Translations under genes and position numbers: made by a program | NCBI GenBank assembly: GCA_016710595.1 | Contig: JADJVM010000008.1 | Span: 1 to 64,000 of the forward strand | From: Niastella sp. | GTDB taxonomy: Bacteria; Bacteroidota; Bacteroidia; Chitinophagales; Chitinophagaceae | DNA length: 64,000 nucleotides | Direction: 5' to 3' | Shown: one piece after another, positions 16,278 through 23,509 of the stretch | Layout: the number at the start of each line of letters is the position of its first letter | Numbering within the stretch: the stretch's first letter is position 1 | The notes under the pieces: model-generated | Databases searched by the model: none | The model's input: the letters and a program-made list of their open reading frames with translations, nothing else | Told to the model about the DNA's origin: nothing

Positions 16278-18443
16278 ATGCAACCCACAGAGACCAAAAC
16301 AAATTTAGGTTCCCTTAACGACAAGCAACGAGAAGCAGTTGTAAGCGAAGACAAGCGGCTTTTAGTTTTGGCGGGTGCAGGCTCAGGTAAGACTAAAACA
16401 CTTTTGCAGAAACTCATCTACTTGATTGAGGAAAAAGGCGTAAGTCCGTCAAGCATTCTTGCAATCACTTTTACGAAGAACGCAACTAATGAAATGATTG
16501 ACCGCTTAATCATTTCAGCCGACCAAACAGGAGAATATGAAAAACTTCTTTTTGATAAACGACTAAGTAAAGCGGACAAAGACAAAGAAAGATTTCTGCA
16601 ACAGAAAAAATATAAATGGATTGACGGTTTAACTGTCAGAACATTTCACAGCTTTTGTTATAGCATACTTCGCAATTACGGAGTAAACGAGTTTGACAAT
16701 AAATTCCGAATAATCGGAGATGAAAAGAAAGACGAAGAAGATGAACTTTCAAAGCATGTAGCACCCGAAACAGTTTTTGAAGTAGTCCATAAACTTTTGA
16801 TTGAGCAATGTGAGGACACAGAATTTTTGCTTCAACTCAAACGCTACATTTTAGATTATATCATTGACAAAATTCACCTCAAGAAAACAGATGGAAATTA
16901 TGTGCCGAAAGACGGCAAGTACTTCACAACTCTTGATGGAACAAAAGTTCGTTCAAAATCCGAGCAATTTATTGCCGATTGGTTTTACCGACACAGCATT
17001 AAGTATGAATACGAGCCTTTGCTCAATGTAAAGGACTTTGCTTTTCATCCTGACTTCTATATTCCCGAAGCCAACCTATATATTGAGCATGTAAGCGACA
17101 AAAGTTTTTCAACCAAAGACAAAGAGGAGCAATTTCAAAAAGGGAATTTGCTTTTAGTGAAAACTTTTGAAGCAATGACAAAGGATTCTGCATTGTTCAA
17201 TCATACACTTGACAAGGTTGTGAAAAATCGTTTGCCAGCAAACTATCATGCAACCGTGGCACTCACATACAAGGAAGAATTTAACGGCTACCATGAAGAT
17301 GTAAAAGATTTTGTTGCACAAATCATGCGTATCACCGACATGATAAAAGTTGAAAACATTGACTTTGATTTGGTTTTGGAAAATGCAAGGAAAGACCAAC
17401 ACGAAAGAGTTCGGAACTTTTACGAGTTGGGAATTCCAATCGTAAAAAAATATGTTCACTATTGCACCGACAAATCTTATCTTGATTTCAACGACTTGAT
17501 TTCACGAAGCACTTCCCTATTTCAGAATCATGAGGACATTGCAAACAAATACAAAAGCAAATACCAATACATTTTGGTTGACGAGTTCCAGGATGTAAAT
17601 AATTTACAGGTTGATTTAATAAAACTTTTACTCACAGACCAAACGCAGCTCTTTTGTGTTGGCGATGATTGGCAAAGTATTTATGGGTTTAGAGGTTCTA
17701 ATGTGAGTTACATAGTTGATTTTGAAAATCACTTTCCTAATTCAAAAGTTATAAAACTCAATTTAAATTATCGGAGTACACAAAATATTGTCGGAGCAAG
17801 TAATGAGGTAATAAAACACAACAAGTTCAAAGTTGAAAAAGAGATTCAGGCATCAAAAAAGTCAGAACACAAAATTGTTGTTTATTCAGGAAGTAACCAA
17901 GATGAGAACATTCAATTCTGCTTTGACAAAGTAAGAGAATTGTTAGAGGACGGATTGACTAACGATGATATTTTATTCCTCTACCGTAGAAGTAAAATGT
18001 ATTCGCCTTACTTCTTTCGTTTTAAAAACGAGGGTATGAGAGTCCAATCAAAAACAATTCATGCAGCGAAAGGACTTGAAGCGAAAGTCGTTTTCATAAT
18101 TGGTTTGACAGAAGGCAATGGAGGTTTCCCTGACATTTGGTTAGAAGATAGAATTTTTCAAGTTATTAAAAAAGCAAACCACGACTTGCTTATGGAAGAA
18201 GAAAGACGATTGTTCTATGTTGCAATTACCAGAGCCAAAGACAAACTCTTTCTTATCACAGAGAAAGGTAATGAATCAAGTTTCTTAAAAGAAATTCCCG
18301 AAACATTTACAGTTAAAACAAGCATTCCAATTAAGTCAATTGTTGAGAAAGTAATTACTTGCGACAAGTGTTACAGTCAACTTGAAAAACTTTGGGTGGT
18401 TTGCCCTTACTGTGGCGAAAAAGTTAATGGGCAGACAGAGTAG
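16278..18443 (+). CDS. Superfamily 1 (UvrD/HelD-like) helicase with inserted PD-(D/E)XK-like nuclease domain and C-terminal zinc ribbon
   Basis: A 721-residue protein predicted to unwind DNA and perhaps cut it. SF1A motifs: Q-like LNDKQREAV, Walker A AGAGSGKT (32-39), Ia ITFTKNAT, Walker B ILVDEFQDV (about 433), III GDDWQSIYGFRGSN, IV NYRST, V TIHAAKGLEA, VI ERRLFYVAITRAKDK. Between motifs Ia and II an insert (about 220-320) carries KSEQFIADWF (Glu229), HPDF (Asp259) and LYIEH (Glu270), the order of a PD-(D/E)XK nuclease, although the usual Lys after the last Glu is His. The C-terminus has a four-Cys ribbon, Cys695, 698, 709 and 712. It is coded 34 bases behind RNase H1. Closest known type: HelD-like helicase with a nuclease insert; a repair or phage-defence role is inferred. 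Confidence 0.85.
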   Translation: MQPTETKTNLGSLNDKQREAVVSEDKRLLVLAGAGSGKTKTLLQKLIYLIEEKGVSPSSILAITFTKNATNEMIDRLIISADQTGEYEKLLFDKRLSKADKDKERFLQQKKYKWIDGLTVRTFHSFCYSILRNYGVNEFDNKFRIIGDEKKDEEDELSKHVAPETVFEVVHKLLIEQCEDTEFLLQLKRYILDYIIDKIHLKKTDGNYVPKDGKYFTTLDGTKVRSKSEQFIADWFYRHSIKYEYEPLLNVKDFAFHPDFYIPEANLYIEHVSDKSFSTKDKEEQFQKGNLLLVKTFEAMTKDSALFNHTLDKVVKNRLPANYHATVALTYKEEFNGYHEDVKDFVAQIMRITDMIKVENIDFDLVLENARKDQHERVRNFYELGIPIVKKYVHYCTDKSYLDFNDLISRSTSLFQNHEDIANKYKSKYQYILVDEFQDVNNLQVDLIKLLLTDQTQLFCVGDDWQSIYGFRGSNVSYIVDFENHFPNSKVIKLNLNYRSTQNIVGASNEVIKHNKFKVEKEIQASKKSEHKIVVYSGSNQDENIQFCFDKVRELLEDGLTNDDILFLYRRSKMYSPYFFRFKNEGMRVQSKTIHAAKGLEAKVVFIIGLTEGNGGFPDIWLEDRIFQVIKKANHDLLMEEERRLFYVAITRAKDKLFLITEKGNESSFLKEIPETFTVKTSIPIKSIVEKVITCDKCYSQLEKLWVVCPYCGEKVNGQTE

Positions 18444-18483
18444 CACGAACGCATAACACGAACTGTGCATAAAACCAAACAAA

Positions 18484-18826
18484 TCAGGCAATTTTTTTAT
18501 AATAATTTCTATCGAACAAGCATTTGTTTTTTACTACTCCGAAAACCTGTTTTAGAAGCTTATTTGCAACTGCAATAATGGCTAGTTTTTTATTTTTTCC
18601 TTTTGCTACTAACCGGTCAAATAATTCCTTGCAGGCTCCATTTGTTTCTTTAGCATTTAAGGCGCACATGTAGAGTGTATGACGCATCAATGAGCCACCT
18701 TGTTTGCAGATGCGTACTTTGCCTCGTATGTTGCTTCCACTGCTGTATTCCCTGGGACTAAGCCCTGCGTAGCTAATGAGTTGCTGGTACGTTTCTGTGT
18801 GTTTAAAGCCTTGTGTACCACGATAT
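18484..18826 (-). mobile_element. IS110-family transposase, C-terminal fragment
   Basis: The minus-strand frame beginning near 18826 reads the C-terminal half (Transposase_20 domain) of an IS110/IS116/IS902 transposase: FKHTETYQQLISYAGLSPREYSSG, then GKVRICKQGGSLMRHTLYMCALNA, then KLAIIAVANKLLKQVFGVVKN. The N-terminal DEDD catalytic domain is missing; the frame continues to 18912 but the residues before GTQGFKH do not fit the family. It is a dead remnant. It interrupts the array just after the helicase, where GCATAAC at 18451-18457 looks like the start of another a/b-type element. A 27-codon + strand tail (18848-18931, MSEQIKDLPDFDQ) adjoins and may be the end of a cut gene. Confidence 0.75.
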
Positions 18827-18927
18827 AGGGGTCGTTGAAAAAGTTCTATGAGTGAACAAATAAAAGATTTGCCTGATTTTGACCAAGTAGAAAGAGAAGT
18901 GCAACGACACATGAAAATGATACAATT

Positions 18928-19149
18928 TTAATTTTTCTTCTTCCTGAAATACTTTTTCTTCTTCTTTGAATCATTTTCTCTGCCATACTCTATTTCACTT
19001 ACCGACCATTGCCGGGCAAACCTTATTCTGCTTTTAGTAATCCAGTAATGTGAATTGCATCTAAAATTCCAGTTCCCAATAGCAGGACTAAGTGAAATAG
19101 TTTTACCGTCAAAAATGATTTTCCAATCAGTCGGAGAAATTTTTTGCCT
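18928..19149 (-). pseudogene. C-terminal remnant of a DUF6527 protein
   Basis: The minus frame from 19149 to the stop at 18930-18928 encodes 73 residues without a start codon: SPTDWKIIFDGKTISLSPAIG, then NWNFRCNSHYWITKSRIRFARQWS, ending in a Lys-rich tail. This is the C-terminal part of DUF6527 as I know it (SPT.W...DG..VSL.PSIGNW..PC.SHY.I....V.WA..WS). The N-terminal part with its Cys-rich HLCACGCG segment is gone; a TAG at 19152-19150 and the REP-like repeat begin exactly where it should be. DUF6527 genes commonly sit in operons with ThiF-type E1, E2/UBC-fold and multiubiquitin proteins, so this may be the last trace of such an operon. Confidence 0.6.
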
Positions 19150-19150
19150 C

Positions 19151-19210
19151 TATCAGTATCACCCCGTGAAAGCCTGCCGCTGCCTGGCCTCCCGGCCAGC
19201 AGCTTATAAA
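19151..19210 (+). repeat. REP-like repeat, copy 1
   Basis: About 60 bases shared with 22431-22488 and 22682-22740: a CRGTAT box, CCGTGAAA.CTGCC, then CTGCCTGGCC TCCC GGCCAGCAG and TATAAA. The core CTGGCC/GGCCAG (19184-19199) flanked by GCTG/CAGC folds into a hairpin with one bulged C. It abuts the truncated DUF6527 remnant. The remainder of 19211-19276 holds nothing I can name. Confidence 0.7.
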
Positions 19211-19276
19211 CGAGCAATGAATTCCAGCCCTTTGCCAAACTTCCCCATTACAACCCCACAAAAAAACATCACCCCT

Positions 19277-19948
19277 CTATTTATTAAACCATTTATTATG
19301 GTGTGCCATATTTATAATTTCTGCCCGGGATTGTACATATAGTTTTTCGTAAATATTGGCAATATGTTTTCTTACGGTAAGAACACTGATGTGTAATACG
19401 GTTGAAATCTTTTTTGCATCCCAGCCATCAACCATATATTTTAAAATTTCTTCTTCCCGGTTGGTTATCATTTCGGGTAAGGGATTGCTGATTGTTTCAT
19501 TGGGCATGGTAGCACGGCTCATAAGTTGAAGCGCTTTTCTTGCAATGGCTGGGCTCATCGGGGCGCCACCAAAATCTATTACGTTCATTACAGATTCCTG
19601 TAACACGCCTGCAGGCTCATGTTTAAGCAGGTATCCCGATGCACCGGCTTTTATAGCATCAAATATTTTATCATCATCATCAAATACAGTTAATACAATA
19701 AAATGTATTTGTGGGTAAATAGATTTTGCGAGGCGGATGGTTTCTATACCATCCATCAATGGCATCTCTAAATCTATAAAAATTACCTGCGGAAGTTTAT
19801 CAACAGGCATCCCTTTTAACTCTTCTAAACATTGCTGGCCATTGGCCGCTACAAATACTACCTGCATATTTCCAAGCATTTGAATTTTTTGCAGAAAAGT
19901 ATTCCTGTTTAGTTGGTTGTCTTCGGTGAGTGCTACTGTAAAATTCAT
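19277..19948 (-). CDS. LuxR/NarL-type response regulator
   Basis: A 223-residue response regulator. Receiver domain (1-120) with the acidic pair Glu9/Asp10, phospho-acceptor Asp59 in VIFIDLEMPLMDG, Thr near FIVLTVFDDDD and Lys in GYLLKHEPA. The C-terminal LuxR-type HTH (about 155-215) reads TNREEEILKYMVDGWDAKKIS and then LTVRKHIANIYEKLYVQSRAE. It binds DNA when phosphorylated, most likely by the histidine kinase encoded 68 bases upstream on the same strand. The targets are not evident; the pair may act outside the window or on neighbouring genes. Confidence 0.92.
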   Translation of the reverse strand: MNFTVALTEDNQLNRNTFLQKIQMLGNMQVVFVAANGQQCLEELKGMPVDKLPQVIFIDLEMPLMDGIETIRLAKSIYPQIHFIVLTVFDDDDKIFDAIKAGASGYLLKHEPAGVLQESVMNVIDFGGAPMSPAIARKALQLMSRATMPNETISNPLPEMITNREEEILKYMVDGWDAKKISTVLHISVLTVRKHIANIYEKLYVQSRAEIINMAHHNKWFNK

Positions 19949-20016
19949 AATAATTTAAAATTAGGAAACCTGCCATTTTGAAAAATAATCAATTTGTAGT
20001 AAATAATCTTGAGTAA

Positions 20017-21936
20017 TCATTGGCTTAGTTTTGGCTGAATACTTACCCTTGTACCCCCTTTAATTCCTGCTTGCCAGCTAATTTGCCAGCCTGCTTCTGT
20101 AGTTCTTGAGTTCATATTATAAATACCATTTCCATTTTGCATAGCCGTAACAGGCATACCCACTCCATCATCTTCAATCATCACTTCCCAATTTTCAGTA
20201 GAAATGATATGTACCAGGATGTTTTTTCCTTCACTGTGTTTTAATGCATTGTTTACCCCTTCCTGTATAAGACGATATAAATGGAACGCCTGAGAAGATG
20301 GCAGTAAAATATTATCAGTGATATTTTCTTTTACATTGATTTCTTTACTTGGATAACTTCGTTTTATCCTGTTTATAAACTGCTTTACCCGATCACTGAT
20401 AGCAGTAAGCAATAGCGATTCTTTTTTAAGTACCCAAATCGTATCATTCAATTCAGAAATAATAGCACCCGAATTTGATTGAAGTTCAGCGAGTGCATTG
20501 TATTCGGCTTCTATTGTAGGTTGCAGGTAATTGAGATTCGCAGCAAGTGAAGCGGCATAAGCACCCAGGTTATCATGCAGGTCGGCAGCAATGCGGGTAC
20601 GTTCTTTTTCCTCTGCCATTCGCACGGCTTCTGCTTCGTTACGTTTTTGATCTGCAAAAGCCTGGTTCATTTTTAATGTTTGCCGTCGGCGATAATTCCA
20701 AAATAGTAACAGGGCTATTACAGCGATGAGGGTTCCAAAAATGGCAGAACCAATGAGTAAATAATTTTTTTGAGTGAGATCCATTTTTTGCTTTAGTATT
20801 TCCTGTTGCTTTTTTTGTGCTTCCGTATTGGCTTGCATATCGCCCAGTAATTTGGCAGAATTAATATTATTGAATGAGTCTTTTAGTTGTATGATATCTT
20901 CCAGTGTTTGGGCATACATACCGGTATTACCTGCTGCTTTATAATTTTCAGCAAGGCTATGGTACATCATTAATAATTGGGAAGAAAGCTTATTTTCTTT
21001 TGCAATTTGAATCCCCTCCATACATAAACGAATCCCTTTTTGTGTTTGGCCAATGCTGGCATAAAAGCTCGCCAGGCTACTCATATCAAATACGGTGTAA
21101 AAGGGGTCATTAAATTTTTTTCTGAGGTTTACCACTTCTGTTAAAAGGGTTTCAGCAAGTTCCTGTTGGTTATGGTCTATTAATATCTTTGCCTTAATAC
21201 TCATTGCAGTTGCCAGGAACAGTTCATTGTCTGTTGCCTTTGCTTCCCGTATCGCAATATCAATGTATTGATATGCTAATGCGGTTTTACCCAGTGCATT
21301 GTAAGTAGATGCAAGGTTGCTGTACAGTGCGCCATAACCATGATAATAAGAATTATTGGATGATGTATGCAAAGCACTTTCTAACCAACGGAGCGCTTCG
21401 GGGTATTGTTCCATTTCCATCTGCACCCAGCCGATACCGGTTTTTGCCTGAATGATGGTAAGTGTATCTTTTTGAATTTGGGCTACTTTTAAAACAAGAT
21501 AAAGCTGGCGTAATGCATCGGTATAGCGATTGCCCCGGTCTAATATTTTGGCTTTAAAAAATAGCATATCCAGATATTGTCTTTTATTTACAGCATTGTT
21601 TTCATACCTGCTTAAAATACCGTTGATGATAAATAGGGCGCTATCTACATGATTTTCCCTGATGTAATAATTAGCTTTTATGAATTCTACATTTTCTTTT
21701 TCCTGTTTTAGTTGAGAAACAGCAGCTATAGAATCGGCCATAAGGAGATAGGGTAGCAGCGTATCAGGGTTTATGGATTGGTTTGAAAGCTGCATGATAA
21801 GCCTTATTTTTTCGGATGCGGGTAAGGTTTGTGACAATTTAATGCGCAAACTATCAGCCAGCCTGGTTTGGCCGTTCGAGCCCTCCGTACCACAAAGCAA
21901 TACAAGGAGGAAAAGTAATAATTTATTAGCCTTCAT
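20017..21936 (-). CDS. TPR-containing sensor histidine kinase (HisKA_3 type)
   Basis: A 639-residue membrane sensor kinase. Signal peptide (1-23), then about 340 residues of tetratricopeptide-like helices in the periplasm (for example TGIGWVQMEMEQYPEALRWL and YSNLASTYNALGKTALAYQY), one membrane helix (about 393-414, YLLIGSAIFGTLIAVIALLLFW), a coiled segment, and the dimerisation helix with phospho-His about residue 454 in RTRIAADLHDNLGAYAASLA. The ATPase domain has LYRLIQEGVNNALKHS (N box) and EDDGVGMP (G1), with a final GGTRVSI. This is the NarX/DesK class, which pairs with LuxR-type regulators such as the one encoded directly downstream. The signal sensed is unknown. Confidence 0.9.
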   Translation of the reverse strand: MKANKLLLFLLVLLCGTEGSNGQTRLADSLRIKLSQTLPASEKIRLIMQLSNQSINPDTLLPYLLMADSIAAVSQLKQEKENVEFIKANYYIRENHVDSALFIINGILSRYENNAVNKRQYLDMLFFKAKILDRGNRYTDALRQLYLVLKVAQIQKDTLTIIQAKTGIGWVQMEMEQYPEALRWLESALHTSSNNSYYHGYGALYSNLASTYNALGKTALAYQYIDIAIREAKATDNELFLATAMSIKAKILIDHNQQELAETLLTEVVNLRKKFNDPFYTVFDMSSLASFYASIGQTQKGIRLCMEGIQIAKENKLSSQLLMMYHSLAENYKAAGNTGMYAQTLEDIIQLKDSFNNINSAKLLGDMQANTEAQKKQQEILKQKMDLTQKNYLLIGSAIFGTLIAVIALLLFWNYRRRQTLKMNQAFADQKRNEAEAVRMAEEKERTRIAADLHDNLGAYAASLAANLNYLQPTIEAEYNALAELQSNSGAIISELNDTIWVLKKESLLLTAISDRVKQFINRIKRSYPSKEINVKENITDNILLPSSQAFHLYRLIQEGVNNALKHSEGKNILVHIISTENWEVMIEDDGVGMPVTAMQNGNGIYNMNSRTTEAGWQISWQAGIKGGTRVSIQPKLSQ

Positions 21937-22351
21937 ATAAATTGCTACTATCTTTTTTATAATTGCTAATTCGTTAAAAAATTATTGACTTCAATACTAC
22001 TACTACAAATTTGGTATTCGGGATATTCATTTAAAAATTGAATTTTACATGGTTGCATTTTCAATTATTATATACCAACTTTATCTGTAAGTTATCTACT
22101 ATTTCGTAATTACAAACCATATCAATGATTTATCATGAACAAATTTTTACTTATTCGTTTAGCTGTAATGCTGTAACAACATTTGGGCTCACCCGGTAAA
22201 TTTAAAAATGAAAGCCTGTAACGGAAAGTTATATGGTCCTACAAGTTGTGGGTATATTTCAGGTTTCAGAAATGTTTTTATTATAACCTGGCAGGTATAT
22301 TATTGAATCATCAAAGAGGAAGTTTAAAATAATATTTCAAATCCGTGCTTT

Positions 22352-22382
22352 GCTGCCCAGGTTTTCCGGGCAGCTTTTTTTT
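22352..22382 (+). terminator. Orphan rho-independent terminator (possible sRNA end)
   Basis: GCTGCCC (22352-22358), a 9-base loop, GGGCAGC (22368-22374), then eight T. It is a textbook + strand terminator, yet the nearest + strand gene upstream ends 3.9 kb away, beyond two minus-strand genes. It may end an unannotated small RNA starting near 22100-22250. Confidence 0.7.
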
Positions 22383-22430
22383 GTTCATCACTTACAGCAA
22401 TTCTTCATCCTTTTCCCACCATTGATTGCG

Positions 22431-22488
22431 TCGGTATCTCTCCGTGAGACCTTGCCGCTGCCTGGCTTATTGGCCAGTAGCATATAAG
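22431..22488 (+). repeat. REP-like repeat, copy 2
   Basis: TCGGTATC, CCGTGAGACCTTGCCGCTG, CTGGCTTATTGGCCAG, TAGCATATAA. The hairpin arm carries a C-to-T change that still pairs as G-U, so the fold is kept relative to copy 1. Confidence 0.65.
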
Positions 22489-22681
22489 TATTCCTTGCTA
22501 CAAACACACATTTGCATTCTATTTAAAGATTCAAAATTCTTTATGCACTGGAAAAATATTTTCTATTGTGGCGTTCCCTGCGGGCCGGGCTTTCCATTCC
22601 AATCTTTTTATTCCTGCGTCATAAAAAGGATTTCCATTTCAATCCCTAACGCTATAAATGCAGCACTCCGCTGAAGATTTC

Positions 22682-22740
22682 TCGGTATTCCTCCATGAAA
22701 CCTTGCCACTGCCTGGCCTCCCGGCCAGCAGTATAAATTA
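22682..22740 (+). repeat. REP-like repeat, copy 3
   Basis: TCGGTATTCC, CCATGAAACCTTGCCACTG, CTGGCCTCCCGGCCAG, CAGTATAAA. The hairpin core is identical to copy 1. It ends about 80 bases before the next lipoprotein start. Confidence 0.65.
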
Positions 22741-22821
22741 CGTACTATAAATTATGTATATGCCGGCACATCATACTAATATATTTTTGGTTCATTAATT
22801 TCAAAAATAAAATTAAAAATT

Positions 22822-23463
22822 ATGAACCGGATTCAAAATATCCCCAGGCCTTATCTTTTATTAACTGTTTTTATTTTTCTTTTAGGGTCATGTAAAAAAG
22901 ATGACAAACCCAATAATAATAATAATGATGTTTTTCCAACCCCCATTAGTAATTTCGTATCGCAGGGTATGGTAGATTCTTTACGGGCAGTCGGCGCAAA
23001 TGTTTACTCCGGCACTACACCGCCAATTGTAAATGGGATTTATTTTATGCACCCCGATAGCTGCACATTTGATAACTCACCTGGAAACTTTACCGGCACA
23101 ATATTTTCAGATTATAAATTTAAATTTTCGAATCAGGATAACAGTTTGTACACCCTTTTGGTAGAACAGAAAGCCATTCCTTCTGGTACGCTTAGCTCAA
23201 CCCCGGTATCTATCCATATTTCAGGAGCAGGCAATCAATTTTCTATCTTCCTTTTAAGAACGGTTACACCCACTGGAATTACCGTAGAGCAATATAATAT
23301 TTTGAGTGGTACTTTAACGTCGAATGGGATACAAGGCCTTCAAAATATTTTGTATGTGAGAAGCAAAGGCAGCGATCCGGGTAATATTTATCCTCCTGCC
23401 GGAACTATCCGATTATTTGTAAACGGCGCTCCGGGGTTGGCTGCAAATACGAGTACCTTTTAA
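22822..23463 (+). CDS. Lipoprotein of unknown function
   Basis: A 213-residue predicted lipoprotein: signal MNRIQNIPRPYLLLTVFIFLLGSCKKDD with lipobox LGSC (about Cys24) followed by a KKDDKP linker and an Asn run, the usual surface-lipoprotein spacer in this phylum. The mature domain reads as beta-strands (TGTIFSDYKFKFSNQDN, VSIHISGAGNQFSIFLLRTV, GTIRLFVNGAPG). I do not recognise the fold family. It stands alone between the repeat region and the convergent metallo-beta-lactamase gene. Confidence 0.7.
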   Translation: MNRIQNIPRPYLLLTVFIFLLGSCKKDDKPNNNNNDVFPTPISNFVSQGMVDSLRAVGANVYSGTTPPIVNGIYFMHPDSCTFDNSPGNFTGTIFSDYKFKFSNQDNSLYTLLVEQKAIPSGTLSSTPVSIHISGAGNQFSIFLLRTVTPTGITVEQYNILSGTLTSNGIQGLQNILYVRSKGSDPGNIYPPAGTIRLFVNGAPGLAANTSTF

Positions 23464-23509
23464 TTTGTATATTTTTAAATACAGCAGGAAAGTGAAAAAT
23501 ATTTTGATG

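Larger units (their letters stand above)
21937..22821. other. Gene-poor 885-base region with repeats
   Basis: No gene of credible length. It contains an orphan + strand terminator hairpin (22352-22382), two REP-like repeats (22431-22488 and 22682-22740) and, between them (22560-22660), a GC-richer stretch with GCGTTCCCTGCGGGCCGGGC and CAATCCCTAACGC, phrases I have met as intergenic repeats in other Bacteroidota. The left third is AT-rich; a 12-codon frame at 22136 (MNKFLLIRLAVML) is too short to call. Confidence 0.6.

Noticed and set aside
16278..18443. RNA polymerase-recycling HelD factor
   Set aside because: The insert and zinc ribbon match DNA helicase IV-like enzymes with a nuclease domain; the polymerase-binding arms of Gram-positive HelD are not seen.
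19023..19238. 71-residue minus-strand frame (19238-19023)
   Set aside because: It runs through the REP-like repeat and overlaps the DUF6527 remnant in another frame; the residues resemble no protein.
22426..22674. 82-residue + strand frame in the repeat region
   Set aside because: It consists of translated repeat sequence, without signal or domain features.
19151..22740. CRISPR array
   Set aside because: The three repeats are far apart and irregularly spaced, with no spacers of equal length and no cas genes.
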